A DNA stretch of 64,000 bases from Amycolatopsis sp. WQ 127309 (GCF_023023025.1 NZ_CP095481.1:3534001-3598000), one strand, 5' to 3'. Counted from the stretch's first letter, positions 16,369 through 27,207 are shown. Translations and numbers: made by a program. The notes: a model not told the origin generated them from the letters alone.

Positions 16369-17520
16369 TTGCGTCGCATGCGTGGAACCGCGCTGGCCGC
16401 CGTGGCCATGGCCGGGGTGCTCACCCTGGCCGGGTGCGCCAAGGACTCGAGCGGTGGCAGCAGTAACAACAGTGCCGCGCCTTCGTCGGGCGGTTCGGAC
16501 TGCGTCACCGCGCAGAAGCCGCCCGCGGCGCCCGCCGTCGCCTCCAGCAGCACCGCCGCTACCGGCAAGGTCGACGGCAGCCAGCTGAAGATCGGCCTGG
16601 CCTTCGACGTCGGCGGCCGGGGTGACGCGTCCTTCAACGACGCCGCCGCCGCGGGTACCGACAAGGCCAAGTCCGACCTGGGCGTGACGACGGTCAACGA
16701 GAGCACCGCGTCCGCCAGCGAGGCCGAGTCGGCCAAGCAGCAGCGCCTCGAGCAGATGGCTTCGCAGGGCCTCAACCCGATCGTCGCCGTCGGCTTCGCC
16801 TACGCCGACTCCGTCAAGGCCGTCGCGGCCAAGTACCCGAACACCAAGTTCGCGATCGTCGACGACGACTCGATCACGCTCCCCAACGTGACGCCGCTGG
16901 TGTTCGCCGAGGAGCAGGGCTCGTTCCTGGCCGGCGTCGCCGCCGCGTACAAGAGCAAGAGCTGCCACGTCGGCTTCGTCGGCGGTGTCAACACCCCGCT
17001 GATCCAGAAGTTCGAGGCCGGCTTCCTGCAGGGCGCGAAGACCGTTTCCAGCAAGATCAAGATCGAGGACGAGTACCTCACGCCGGCCGGTGACTTCTCC
17101 GGGTTCCAGGACCCGCCGAAGGGCAACGCGAAGGCGCAGGCCGAGATCGCCAAGGGCGCGGACGTCATCTACCACGCCGCCGGCGCCTCCGGTAAGGGCG
17201 TCTTCGACGCCGCCAAGTCGGGCAACGCGCTGGCCATCGGCGTCGACTCCGACCAGTACAACCAGAAGACCGTCGCGGCCGACAAGGACGTCATCATCAC
17301 GTCCATGCTCAAGCGCGTCGACGTCGCGGTGTTCTCCTACATCCAGGCGGTCGCCAAGGGTGACCTGACGACCCTGCCGAAGCGGTTCGACCTCAAGGTC
17401 GACGGCGTCGGCTACGCCACCTCCGGCGGCAAGGTCGACGACATCAAGGACGTCCTGGACGGGTACAAGGCCCAGATCATCTCGGGCGCGATCACCGTTT
17501 CGGACAAGCCGCAGAAGTAA
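16369..17520 (+). CDS. BMP-family nucleoside-binding lipoprotein
   Basis: Substrate-binding lipoprotein of an ABC nucleoside importer (basic membrane protein/PnrA/RnsB family). Signal peptide ends in the lipobox LAGC; the mature protein begins with a Ser/Asn-rich linker. The ligand domain shows the family blocks LKIGLAFDVGGRGDASFN (residues about 69-86), FAYADSVKAVAAKYPNTKFA, and GVDSDQYNQ. Start is probably TTG 16369 (GGGGAGGGA at good spacing); ATG 16378 is the alternative. A strong hairpin separates it from the ATPase gene, which would let the binding protein be made in excess. Confidence 0.93.
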   Translation: MRRMRGTALAAVAMAGVLTLAGCAKDSSGGSSNNSAAPSSGGSDCVTAQKPPAAPAVASSSTAATGKVDGSQLKIGLAFDVGGRGDASFNDAAAAGTDKAKSDLGVTTVNESTASASEAESAKQQRLEQMASQGLNPIVAVGFAYADSVKAVAAKYPNTKFAIVDDDSITLPNVTPLVFAEEQGSFLAGVAAAYKSKSCHVGFVGGVNTPLIQKFEAGFLQGAKTVSSKIKIEDEYLTPAGDFSGFQDPPKGNAKAQAEIAKGADVIYHAAGASGKGVFDAAKSGNALAIGVDSDQYNQKTVAADKDVIITSMLKRVDVAVFSYIQAVAKGDLTTLPKRFDLKVDGVGYATSGGKVDDIKDVLDGYKAQIISGAITVSDKPQK

Positions 17521-17534
17521 CTGACAACGCGGGC

Positions 17535-17566
17535 AGGGCTCGGAGGGCAAGCGCCCTCCGAGCCCT
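17535..17566 (+). terminator. Hairpin between binding-protein and transporter genes
   Basis: A perfect 14-bp stem (17535-17548 against 17553-17566, loop AAGC) lies 15 bp after the BMP stop and is followed by TGTTTT. As the ATPase gene begins only 34 bp later with no evident promoter, this is probably a partial terminator or mRNA-stabilising hairpin. Confidence 0.75.
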
Positions 17567-17600
17567 CACGTGTTTTGACAGAGATGGAACTCTCCCGCCC

Positions 17601-19172
17601 ATGAGCACTGCCGAGGCCCCGGCCGCGGCCGTCCCCGACCGGGGCGTGCCCGCCGTCCAGCTGACCGGGATCACCAAACGTTTCCCTGGTGTGGTGGCCA
17701 ACTCCGACGTCAACCTCACCGTCGCCGCCGGCGAGGTGCACGCCATCTGTGGTGAGAACGGCGCCGGCAAGTCCACCCTGATGAAGATCCTCTACGGCAT
17801 GCAGCCGCCGGACGAGGGCACCATCGCGATCAACGGCGACGAGGTGAAACTGCGCAACCCGCAGGACGCCATCCGCGCCGGCATCGGCATGGTGCACCAG
17901 CACTTCATGCTCGCCGACAACCTCACCGTCGGCGAGAACGTCTTCCTCGGCGCCGAGGGCCTGCACGGCATCGGCCGCGCCGCCCGCGCCCGGCTGGCGG
18001 AGCTCGCGCAGCGGACCGGCCTGCGCGCGAAGCCGGAAACGCTGCTGGAGGAGCTCGGCGTCGCCGACCGCCAGCGCGTCGAAATCGTCAAGGTGCTCTA
18101 CCGCGGCGCCAAGATCATCATCCTGGACGAGCCGACCGCGGTGCTCGTGCCGCAGGAGGTCGACGCGCTCTTCGCGACCGTCCGGGAGATGAAGGCCGAC
18201 GGCTACACCTTCCTCTTCATCTCGCACAAGCTCGACGAGGTGCGCGCGATCGCCGACACCGTCACGGTGATCCGCCGCGGCACCACCGTCGGCACGGCCG
18301 ACCCCAAGACCATCACCTCGCGCCAGCTCGCCGAGATGATGGTCGGCTCCGAGCTGCCCAGCCCGGAGACCCGCGAGTCCACCGTCACCGACCGGGCCGT
18401 GCTGCGGCTGACCGGGCTGACGCTGGGCGCCGAGGGCTCCGACCGCAACGCGCTCGACGACATCACCTTCACCGTGCGCGCGGGCGAGGTCCTCGGCGTC
18501 GCCGGGGTCGAGGGCAACGGCCAGACCGAGCTCGTCGAGACGATCATGGGCATGCGCAAGGCGTCCGGCGGCACGATCGAACTGGTCGACGCCGAGGGCG
18601 TGGCCAGGGACCTGACGAAGGCGGGCACGCTGGCCCGGCGCGAGGCGGGCATCGGCTACATCGCCGAGGACCGCACGCGGCACAGCCTGCTGCTGACACA
18701 ACCGTTGTGGGTCAACCGGATGCTCGGCTACCAGACCCGCGAACCGGTCTCCAAAGGACAGTTGCTCGACATCGCGGGCACGCGCGCGGACACCGAGCGG
18801 ATCGTGCGGGAGTACGACGTCCGCACACCCGGGATCGACGTCCCGGCCGCGGCGCTCTCGGGCGGCAACCAGCAGAAGCTGATCGTCGGGCGGGAGCTGT
18901 CCGGCGACCCGGTGCTGCTCATCGCCTCGCACCCCACGCGCGGTGTCGACGTCGGCGCGCAGGCGCTGATCTGGGAGAACATCCGCCAGGCCCGCGCCGC
19001 CGGCCTCGCCGTGCTGCTGATCTCGGCCGACCTCGACGAGCTCATCGGCCTGTCCGACACGATCCGCGTCATGCTGCGCGGGCGGCTCGTCAGCGAAGCC
19101 GACCCCGCGACCGTGACGCCGCAGGAACTGGGCTCGGCGATGACCGGCGCCGGAGAGGGTGACGACGAATGA
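17601..19172 (+). CDS. Nucleoside ABC transporter, duplicated ATPase
   Basis: A 523-residue protein with two fused nucleotide-binding domains, as in sugar and nucleoside importers of the RbsA/NupA type. The first domain has Walker A GENGAGKST, then a LLEELGVADRQRVEIVKVLYRGAK signature region and IIILDEPTAVLVPQE Walker B. The second has the degenerate Walker A GVEGNGQTEL, LSGGNQQK and a Walker B ending in SHPTRG, so only the first site is likely to hydrolyse ATP well, a known feature of the family. The next gene overlaps its end by four bases. Confidence 0.95.
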   Translation: MSTAEAPAAAVPDRGVPAVQLTGITKRFPGVVANSDVNLTVAAGEVHAICGENGAGKSTLMKILYGMQPPDEGTIAINGDEVKLRNPQDAIRAGIGMVHQHFMLADNLTVGENVFLGAEGLHGIGRAARARLAELAQRTGLRAKPETLLEELGVADRQRVEIVKVLYRGAKIIILDEPTAVLVPQEVDALFATVREMKADGYTFLFISHKLDEVRAIADTVTVIRRGTTVGTADPKTITSRQLAEMMVGSELPSPETRESTVTDRAVLRLTGLTLGAEGSDRNALDDITFTVRAGEVLGVAGVEGNGQTELVETIMGMRKASGGTIELVDAEGVARDLTKAGTLARREAGIGYIAEDRTRHSLLLTQPLWVNRMLGYQTREPVSKGQLLDIAGTRADTERIVREYDVRTPGIDVPAAALSGGNQQKLIVGRELSGDPVLLIASHPTRGVDVGAQALIWENIRQARAAGLAVLLISADLDELIGLSDTIRVMLRGRLVSEADPATVTPQELGSAMTGAGEGDDE

Positions 19173-20257
19173 CCTCCTGGCGCACGAAACTGCTGCCACC
19201 GCTGCTGGCGATCGCGTTCGCCGTGCTGCTGTCGGCGATCGCGCTGGTCATCTCGGGGGCCGACCCGCTCGAGGCGTACGGCACGATGATCGGCCAGATG
19301 TTCAAGGGCTCGACCGCGGTCGACACCGCGAACCTCGCGACCGTGTACTACCTGTCCGGGCTCGCGGTCGCCATCGGCTTCCAGATGAACCTCTTCAACA
19401 TCGGCGTCGAGGGCCAGTACCGGTTCGCCGCGGTCGTCGCGGCCATCGCCGGCGGCGCGCTGAACCTGCCGCCGGTGATCCACACGCTGGTCATCCTCAT
19501 CGTCGCGGTCGTCGCCGGTGCGGCGTACGCGGCGGTCCCGGCGATCCTCAAGGTCACCCGCGGGGTGAGCGAGGTGATCGCGACGATCATGCTGAACTCG
19601 ATCGTCGGCGGGATCATCGCCTTCCTCATCAACGCCGACCAGTTCGGCGTGCAGCGGGGCAACAACATCGGGACGAAGGAGATCGCGCCGTCCGGCCGGA
19701 TCCCGGGCATCCCGCTCGGCTCCGGCACGCTCTTCGGCTTCGTGATCATCGCCGCGATCATCGGCGCCGCCTACTGGTTCATGCTCAACCGCACGCGGTT
19801 CGGCTTCGAGCTCAAGGCGTCCGGCGAGTCGACCACCGCGGCCGCCGCGGGTGGCGTCAACGCCAAGAAGATGACGCTGATCGCGATGGTGCTCTCGGGC
19901 GGCGTCGCCGGTCTGGTCGCGATGCCGGAGCTGCTCGGCCGCGACTACACCTACGGCATCACCTCGACCCAGATGTACGGCTTCACCGGCATCGCGGTCG
20001 CGCTGCTGGGCCGCAACCACCCCGGCGGCATCGCGCTCGGCGCGCTGCTGTGGGCGTTCCTGGACACCTCCGCGGTGTCGCTGGAGCAGATCAACGTGTC
20101 CAAGGAGATCGCGACGATCATGCAGGGCATCATCGTGCTGTCGGTCGTCGTGGCGTACGAGATCGTGCGGCGCGCCGACCTGGCGGCCGAACAACGCAGA
20201 GTCGGCCGCGCACTCAGCGGCAAGAGCACTTCGGTCGCCGGGGGAGGTGCCGTCTGA
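19169..20257 (+). CDS. Nucleoside ABC transporter permease 1
   Basis: A 362-residue BPD_transp_2 permease with about eight to ten membrane spans. FQMNLFNIGVEGQYRF is the family hallmark and ATIMLNSIVGGI the coupling segment. It starts inside the ATPase stop (ATGA) and shares its last base with the next permease start. It forms the heterodimeric pore with the gene downstream for uptake of nucleosides. Confidence 0.93.
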   Translation: MTSWRTKLLPPLLAIAFAVLLSAIALVISGADPLEAYGTMIGQMFKGSTAVDTANLATVYYLSGLAVAIGFQMNLFNIGVEGQYRFAAVVAAIAGGALNLPPVIHTLVILIVAVVAGAAYAAVPAILKVTRGVSEVIATIMLNSIVGGIIAFLINADQFGVQRGNNIGTKEIAPSGRIPGIPLGSGTLFGFVIIAAIIGAAYWFMLNRTRFGFELKASGESTTAAAAGGVNAKKMTLIAMVLSGGVAGLVAMPELLGRDYTYGITSTQMYGFTGIAVALLGRNHPGGIALGALLWAFLDTSAVSLEQINVSKEIATIMQGIIVLSVVVAYEIVRRADLAAEQRRVGRALSGKSTSVAGGGAV

Positions 20258-21534
20258 TGGCCGTCACCGACGTTTCCCGGCCCGACGCCGGCAGCCCCGG
20301 CGCGATGCCGGTGCACCGCAAGCGGCCCCGCGTCCCCGGCTGGCTCCGCGGCGTCATCTGGGCCGTGATCGCCATCGCCGTCGTCTCGACGGCGTCGTAC
20401 TCCACCGGCGTCTCGACGCTGACGTCGTCCAACACCGCGTCGACGGCGCTGCGCCTGGCGCTGCCGATCCTGCTGTGCGCGCTCGGCGGCCTCTGGGCCG
20501 AACGCGCCGGCGTCGTCAACATCGGGCTCGAGGGCATGATGATCCTCGGGACCTGGGGCGCCGCCTGGGGTTCGTACAACGGCGGGGTGTGGGTCGGCCT
20601 GCTGGCCGCGCTCGTGTTCGGCGCGCTGGGCGGCCTGCTGCACGCGGTGGCGACGGTGACGTTCAACGTCAACCACATCGTCTCCGGCGTCGCGATCAAC
20701 CTGCTGGGCCTCGGCGTCACGAAGTACCTCGCGAACCTGATCTTCGAGCCGATCTCCGGCAACCCGCGGCAGTCGCCGGTGGTGCCGAAGTTCGACACCT
20801 ACTCGGCTTCGGGCCTGTCCGACTGGCTCGGTGACCTCAAGAAGGAGCAGCGCGTCGGGATCTCCGACGTCGCGGGCATCCTGCGCGGCCTGGTCACCGA
20901 GGTGGCGCCGCTGACGATGATCGCGATCCTGCTGGTGCCGATCAGCTTCTGGGTGCTGTGGCGCACGCGCTTCGGCCTGCGGCTGCGCTCGTGCGGCGAG
21001 AACCCGGTGGCCGCGGAGTCCCTCGGCGTCAACGTCTACCGGCACAAGTACGTCGCGATGCTGATCTCGGGCGCGTTCGCCGGGATGGGCGGCGCGTCGC
21101 TGGTGCTGCTGCGCGGCGGCGCGGACTACCTGGAGAACCAGACCAACGGCCGCGGTTACATCGGTCTCGCGGCGATGATCTTCGGCAACTGGCGCCCGGG
21201 CGGCCTGCTCGGCGGCGCGGCGCTGTTCGGTTACGCCGACGGCCTGCAGCTCTCGGGTGGCGGTGAAGCGGTGCTCGCGCTGCTGTACGGCGCGGTGATC
21301 CTGGTCGCCGTGATCGTCGTCGTCCAGCTGTTCCGCAAGCAGTGGATCGCGGCCGGGCTCGGCGTCGTCGGCGCCGGGATCCTGTACCTGATCTACTGGG
21401 CCAACGACACGCTGCCGTCGGACCTGATCCCGTACACCGCGCACTTCGTGACGCTGATCGTGCTCGCCGTCGCCTCGCAGCGGCTGCGGCCGCCGAAGGC
21501 CGACGGCCAGCCGTACCGGCGGGGTGAGGACTAA
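20257..21534 (+). CDS. Nucleoside ABC transporter permease 2
   Basis: A 425-residue second permease, longer than the first because of a basic cytoplasmic N-terminus (residues 1-30) and a C-terminal extension. GLWAERAGVVNIGLEGMMI is the diagnostic motif of this half of the pore, and GAFAGMGGASLVLL marks the C-terminal spans. The ATG overlaps the preceding stop, and its own stop overlaps the cdd start, so uptake and deamination are translationally linked. Confidence 0.94.
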   Translation: MAVTDVSRPDAGSPGAMPVHRKRPRVPGWLRGVIWAVIAIAVVSTASYSTGVSTLTSSNTASTALRLALPILLCALGGLWAERAGVVNIGLEGMMILGTWGAAWGSYNGGVWVGLLAALVFGALGGLLHAVATVTFNVNHIVSGVAINLLGLGVTKYLANLIFEPISGNPRQSPVVPKFDTYSASGLSDWLGDLKKEQRVGISDVAGILRGLVTEVAPLTMIAILLVPISFWVLWRTRFGLRLRSCGENPVAAESLGVNVYRHKYVAMLISGAFAGMGGASLVLLRGGADYLENQTNGRGYIGLAAMIFGNWRPGGLLGGAALFGYADGLQLSGGGEAVLALLYGAVILVAVIVVVQLFRKQWIAAGLGVVGAGILYLIYWANDTLPSDLIPYTAHFVTLIVLAVASQRLRPPKADGQPYRRGED

Positions 21535-21919
21535 TGTCCACAGTGGACTGGGACGCGCTGCGTTCTCGCGCGATTGAAGCGGCTTCCCATGCGTACGCGC
21601 CTTATTCGGGCCTGCACGTCGGGGTCGCCGGGATCGTCGACGACGGCCGCGTGGTCATCGGCTGCAACGTCGAGAACGCCTCTTACGGGCTCGGGCTCTG
21701 CGCGGAGTGCACGATGGCCGGGCAGCTGCGGCTGTCCGGCGGCGGCAAGCTCGTCGCCGTCGCGTGCCGCAGCGGCGCCGGTGACCTGCTGATGCCGTGC
21801 GGGCGCTGCCGGCAGATCCTGTTCGAGCTGGGCGGCTCCGCTTGCCTGGTGGACACGCCGAGCGGCATCCTGCCGATGTCGGACGTGCTGCCGGACGCCT
21901 TCGGCCCGGACGACCTGCC

Positions 21920-21923
<4 letters not shown>
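21534..21923 (+). CDS. cdd: Cytidine deaminase
   Basis: Converts cytidine and deoxycytidine to uridine and deoxyuridine, 129 residues, the short tetrameric zinc type. The active site is complete: GCNVENASYGLGLCAECTM holds the first zinc Cys and the proton-shuttling Glu, and PCGRCRQ the other two zinc Cys. It starts at an ATG overlapping the permease stop; its own end overlaps the deoA start. Its second codons contain the over-represented palindrome TCCACAGTGGA (21537-21547). Confidence 0.97.
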
Positions 21924-23233
<1,310 letters not shown>

Positions 23234-23278
23234 TGATCATCGCGAAGATGATCACCCGGCCGAGTGACGTCCGAAGTC

Positions 23279-23409
23279 GTATCCCGCGTGATTGAGCCCG
23301 GAACTCGCGTGATTGAGCCCGGAACTCGCGTGATCAGAGCCGGTACGGCCCCAGACACGCGAGTTCCGGCTCCGATCACGCGAGTCCCGGCCCCAGACAC
23401 GTGAGATAC
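23279..23409. repeat. 21-bp iterated repeat, array I (head-to-head)
   Basis: Six units of exactly 21 bp. Three read one way (23279-23299, 23300-23320, 23321-23341; core ACTCGCGTGAT), then a 5-bp centre, then three in the opposite orientation (23347-23367, 23368-23388, 23389-23409; core ATCACGCGAGT). The whole is a large imperfect palindrome between the convergent deoA and coiled-coil genes. Arrays II and III are at 27208-27510 and 63617-63779. Confidence 0.92.
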
Positions 23410-23413
23410 GAGA

Positions 23414-23443
23414 AGGCCCCCACCGGCGTACCGGTGGGGGCCT
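23414..23443. terminator. Hairpin terminator between convergent genes
   Basis: A perfect 13-bp stem AGGCCCCCACCGG (23414-23426) with loop CGTA and its complement (23431-23443). It sits five bases after array I and 16 bp beyond the stop of the minus-strand coiled-coil gene, and can serve both directions. Confidence 0.85.
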
Positions 23444-23458
23444 CTTCGACTGGCTTGC

Positions 23459-24583
23459 TTACTCCGTGGGCTCTTCCGGGCCTTCGCCCGGCTTGGCCTT
23501 GGCGTCGGCCGGCTTGGGGGCGCGGCCGTTGCGGGAGCTGCGACGCGGCTGGCGCGGGGCCGGCGGCGGGGGCGAGATCTGCTGCACGGCGGGGCCGCCG
23601 CCGAGCATGAGCTCCGCGAACGTCGCCATCGCCTCGTCGAGCTGGCCGCCGATGCGGCGGACGCTCTCGTCGTTGCTCCTGCGCACCAGCGAGTCGACCG
23701 AGTCGGTGTCCGGCTGCTTGGACAGCGTGCCCTCGACCTTGGACAGCCCGGCCTTGAGCGCGCCGTCGAGGTCGCCGATGCCGGACAGGAAGCCGTCTTC
23801 CACCTTGTCGAGGCGGCCGGCCAGGTCGTCGAGGCGGGTGGTGACCGTCTCGAGGCGGTTGCCGAGCTTCTCCAGGCGGTCCGAGGCGTCGATCATCTCG
23901 CCGGTCTCGGTCAGCGCGACCTTGAGCGCCTCGGTGTTCGCGCCGATCCGCTCGCCGGTGACGCGGTCCAGCTCGCCGATCCGCTCCTGCGTGACGCGGC
24001 TCAGCTCGTCGACCTTGTTCCGCAGCTCGTGGTCGGCGTGGTCGACGCGGTCGCGCAGCGACGCCTCGCTCTGCTCGATCCGCTCGCGGACCGGGCCGAG
24101 CACCGACTGCGGGATCGAGTCGAGCTTCGCGTCCTGCTTGTCGAGGTGGCCGCCGACCTCGTCGATCCGGCGGTGGATGTTCTGGAGCTTGTCCTCGAGT
24201 CCGTCCATCCGGCCTGCGACGCCCTCGAAGCGCGAGGCCATGCCGTCGAGGCGGCCGTCGAGCTGCGCGAACGGCTTGGCCAGCTTGTCGACGATGCTCT
24301 CGACGGCGCGGGTCAGCGCGGCGATGGCGTTGTCCTGGGCCTCCAGCCGGGACATCGTCTCGTCGAGGCGCTCGGCCAGGACGCTGACCTCGGTGCGGTC
24401 GGGCATCTCGGACAGCCGCTTGCGGACCGCGCCCAGCGAGTCGACCGGCGCGAGGCGGGCGTAGATGTCGTCGAGCGCGTCGAAGATCTGCTGCTGCTCG
24501 CTCTCACGCACTTCGGCCGCGCGCACCAGCATGTTGCGCATCCGGTCGAAGGACGGGGCGGCAATGTGGTTGTCAGTGGTCAC
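23459..24583 (-). CDS. Long coiled-coil protein of unknown function
   Basis: A 374-residue hydrophilic protein. Residues about 60-300 are a nearly continuous coiled coil built from repeats such as LDGRLDGMASRFEG, MDGLEDKLQNIHRRID and LEKLGNRLETVTTRLDDLAGRLD, with hydrophobic residues at heptad spacing. The C-terminus is a Pro/Arg/Lys-rich disordered tail (PPPPAPRQPRRSSRNGR, then KPGEGPEEPTE). No signal peptide, membrane span or enzyme motif is visible. It starts at GTG with GAAGGA upstream and is divergent from add. A scaffold or cytoskeletal role is possible but not shown. Confidence 0.75.
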   Translation of the reverse strand: MTTDNHIAAPSFDRMRNMLVRAAEVRESEQQQIFDALDDIYARLAPVDSLGAVRKRLSEMPDRTEVSVLAERLDETMSRLEAQDNAIAALTRAVESIVDKLAKPFAQLDGRLDGMASRFEGVAGRMDGLEDKLQNIHRRIDEVGGHLDKQDAKLDSIPQSVLGPVRERIEQSEASLRDRVDHADHELRNKVDELSRVTQERIGELDRVTGERIGANTEALKVALTETGEMIDASDRLEKLGNRLETVTTRLDDLAGRLDKVEDGFLSGIGDLDGALKAGLSKVEGTLSKQPDTDSVDSLVRRSNDESVRRIGGQLDEAMATFAELMLGGGPAVQQISPPPPAPRQPRRSSRNGRAPKPADAKAKPGEGPEEPTE

Positions 24584-24794
24584 TGCTGTGTGTCCTTCGT
24601 CGGCGGGGAAATGGAGGGACGTGCCACGAAGCTTAACGATTGCGAAATTGCTGTGCGTATGGCCCCCGTGAAGCGGGTATTGCGGAGGCCGCCCCCGGAT
24701 GGCCGATTCGTTACCTGATCTCGACGCTCAGGGTTAGCCGGAGACTGAGAGTTACGGCCATGTAGGGGAATGACACCGAGGTTACCGTTGAGGG

Positions 24795-25889
24795 ATGTCC
24801 GACGAAACCCCTGTTCTGCCCATCGAGACGCTCCGCCGCGCGCCCAAGGTGCTGCTGCACGACCACCTGGACGGTGGGCTGCGGCCCGCGACCGTGGCCG
24901 AGCTCGCCGACGCCACCGGCTATACCGGCCTGCCCACCAGCGACCCCGCCGAGCTGGGCAGCTGGTTCCGCCAGGCGGCCGATTCCGGCTCGCTCGTCTC
25001 CTACCTCGAGACCTTTGCGCACACCTGCGGGGTGATGCAAACGGAGGAAGCCCTGGTCAGAGTCGCCGCGGAAGCTGTCGAAGACCTGGCCGCCGACGGC
25101 GTCGTCTACGCCGAGGTGCGCTACGCACCGGAGTTGTTCGTCGAACGCGGTCTGTCACTCGATACGGTGGTCGAGGCCGTCCAGGCGGGGTTCACGGAGG
25201 GCACACGCCGCGTGGTCGCCGCCGGCGGTTCGATCCGCGTCGGGACGTTGCTCTGCGCGATGCGCCAGCACGCCCGGGCCCTCGAGATCGCGAACCTGGC
25301 GGTCCGCTACCGCGACGCCGGCGTCGTCGGGTTCGACATCGCCGGACCGGAGGACGGATTCCCGCCGACCCGCAATCTCGACGCTTTCGAGTATTTGCGG
25401 CAGAACAATGCGCATTTCACCATTCACGCCGGCGAAGCGTTCGGTCTTCCGTCCATTTGGGAGGCGATTCAGCACTGCGGCGCCGAACGGCTCGGGCACG
25501 GTGTGCGGATCATCGAGGACATCAAGAGCGACGCCGACGGCACGGTCCACCTTGGACGGTTGGCCGCCTACGTCCGCGACCGCCGCATCCCGCTGGAGAT
25601 CTGCCCGACGTCGAACGTCCAAACAGGCGCTGTGCGCTCGATCGCCGAGCACCCCATCGGCCTGCTGGCCAAGCTGCGCTTCCGGGTCACCGTCAACACG
25701 GACAACCGGCTGATGAGCGGGTGCACGATGACCAGCGAATTCGCCGCGCTGCACGAGACCTTCGGCTATGACCTGGACGAGCTGCGCTGGTTCACGATCA
25801 ATGCGATGAAATCCGCCTTCATAGATTTCGACTCCCGGCTCGCGCTGATCGACGACGTGATCAAGCCCGGGTACGCCGCCCTGCGCTGA
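24795..25889 (+). CDS. add: Adenosine deaminase
   Basis: Deaminates adenosine and deoxyadenosine to inosine forms, 364 residues, TIM-barrel metal enzyme. HDHLDGGL (residues about 22-29) gives the two zinc His, HAGEAFG the catalytic Glu region, LGHGVRI the His that polarises the water, and NTDNRLMSG the Asp pair region, here TDN rather than the TDDP of many orthologues, which I recall as common in actinobacteria. It completes the nucleoside salvage set near the BMP-cdd-deoA operon but has its own promoter in the 211-bp divergent gap. Confidence 0.96.
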   Translation: MSDETPVLPIETLRRAPKVLLHDHLDGGLRPATVAELADATGYTGLPTSDPAELGSWFRQAADSGSLVSYLETFAHTCGVMQTEEALVRVAAEAVEDLAADGVVYAEVRYAPELFVERGLSLDTVVEAVQAGFTEGTRRVVAAGGSIRVGTLLCAMRQHARALEIANLAVRYRDAGVVGFDIAGPEDGFPPTRNLDAFEYLRQNNAHFTIHAGEAFGLPSIWEAIQHCGAERLGHGVRIIEDIKSDADGTVHLGRLAAYVRDRRIPLEICPTSNVQTGAVRSIAEHPIGLLAKLRFRVTVNTDNRLMSGCTMTSEFAALHETFGYDLDELRWFTINAMKSAFIDFDSRLALIDDVIKPGYAALR

Positions 25890-25902
25890 CCTCGAGGCCC
25901 TC

Positions 25903-25934
25903 GGACCGTGACCGCCGATAGGCGGTTGCGGTCC
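25903..25934 (+). terminator. Imperfect hairpin after add
   Basis: GGACCG-TG-ACCGCC (25903-25916) pairs with GGCGGT-TG-CGGTCC (25921-25934) around a GATA loop, with a two-base internal mismatch. It lies 13 bp after the add stop. Confidence 0.65.
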
Positions 25935-25999
25935 TTAGGCACGACAACTATCTTTCGCCATATAGGAAGTTGTTCTCAGAATTTGAGACGGTGAAGACG

Positions 26000-27205
26000 A
26001 TGGCGCAGGTCAAGGGCGATTCGATCGAGCAGGTTCAGGCGAGTTCACGACGGTGGCTCATCCTCGCGCTCGGTCTCGCCGCGCAGACCGCGAGCTGTTC
26101 GTTCCTCTACGGCATCCCGTTCCTGGTCCCGGCGATGCGGGCGGCCGAGGGGCTGACCCTGGCCCAGGCCGGCACGGTCGTCGCGGCCCCGAGCATCGGG
26201 TTGTTGTGCACCCTGATCGTGTGGGGCGCGGCTGCGGACCGTTACGGAGAGCGTCTGATCATGGCCCTCGGACTGGGGGTCTCAGGGTTACTCCTGGTGT
26301 ACGCCGGGCTCGGCGTCCACTCGATCGGGCTGCTCTTCGGGGTGTTCCTTGCTGCCGGAGCGTGTTCGGCTTCGGTGAACGCGGCGAGCGGCCGCGTCGT
26401 CATGGGCTGGTTCGCGAAGTCCGAGCGCGGGGTCGCGATGGGGATCCGCCAGACGGCCCAGCCGCTGGGTGTCGGCGTCGCCGCGCTCGGGCTGCCGCCG
26501 CTGGCCGCGCACTTCGGGTTCCGCGCGGCGGTGCTGCTGCCGGCCGGGCTGGCGATCGTCGTCGCGCTGCTGGTGTCCTGGCTCGTCGCGGACCCGCCCC
26601 GGCCGCCTCGGCCGGCTTCGGGTGAGAAGCCGCCGTCGCCGTACCGGCACGCGACGCTGTGGCGGGTGCACGGCGCGAGCGCGTTGCTGGTGGTCCCGCA
26701 GTTCGCGGTGTCGGCGTTCGCGCCGGTGTACCTGGTCACGGTGCAGCACTGGAGCGCGCTGTCGGCGGGCTGGTACCTGGCGGTGGTCCAGGTCCTGGGC
26801 GCCGCGGGGCGGCTGGGGTCGGGCTGGTGGTCCGACCGGGTCGGCAGCCGGTTGCGGCCGATGCGCCAGCTCGCGGTGCTGAGCTGCTTCGTGATGCTGC
26901 TGGTCGCCTTGGGCGACACGACGTGGCTCTGGCTGGTGCTGCTCGCGCTGGCGCTGGCCGGCATCATCACGGTCGCCGACAACGGCCTCGGCTTCACGGC
27001 GTCGGCCGAGCTGGCCGGCCTGGCGTGGTCGGGCCGCGCGATGGGCACGCAGAACACGGGCCAGAACATCGCGGCGTCCCTCACGCCGCCCCTGCTGGGC
27101 CTGGTGATCGGCGACAGCCGCTACGCGCTGGCCTTCTGCGTCGCGGCGATCTTCCCGGCCCTGGCGGTGCTGGTAGTCCCGACCCGCGCCGAACCCCGCG
27201 ACTGA
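26000..27205 (+). CDS. MFS transporter
   Basis: About 401 residues with twelve hydrophobic segments, major facilitator superfamily. The loop after span 2 reads WGAAADRYGERLIMALGL, a standard MFS motif A (DRYG). After span 4 comes GWFAKSERGVAMGIRQTAQPLG, typical of the NarK/oxalate-formate-like sugar or anion porters. The C-terminal half repeats motif A as SGWWSDRVGSRLRPM. Substrate unknown. Start chosen at ATG 26000; GTG 25991 and TTG 25970 are in frame and possible. It ends three bases before repeat array II begins. Confidence 0.85.
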   Translation: MAQVKGDSIEQVQASSRRWLILALGLAAQTASCSFLYGIPFLVPAMRAAEGLTLAQAGTVVAAPSIGLLCTLIVWGAAADRYGERLIMALGLGVSGLLLVYAGLGVHSIGLLFGVFLAAGACSASVNAASGRVVMGWFAKSERGVAMGIRQTAQPLGVGVAALGLPPLAAHFGFRAAVLLPAGLAIVVALLVSWLVADPPRPPRPASGEKPPSPYRHATLWRVHGASALLVVPQFAVSAFAPVYLVTVQHWSALSAGWYLAVVQVLGAAGRLGSGWWSDRVGSRLRPMRQLAVLSCFVMLLVALGDTTWLWLVLLALALAGIITVADNGLGFTASAELAGLAWSGRAMGTQNTGQNIAASLTPPLLGLVIGDSRYALAFCVAAIFPALAVLVVPTRAEPRD

Positions 27206-27207
27206 CC

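Noticed and set aside
23279..23409. CRISPR array
   Set aside because: Units are contiguous with no unique spacers, change orientation in the middle, and no cas gene is in the window.
25700..25730. Adenosine deaminase active-site defect (NTDN instead of a TDDP-type motif)
   Set aside because: All other zinc and catalytic residues are intact, and I recall the TDN form as common in actinobacterial orthologues.
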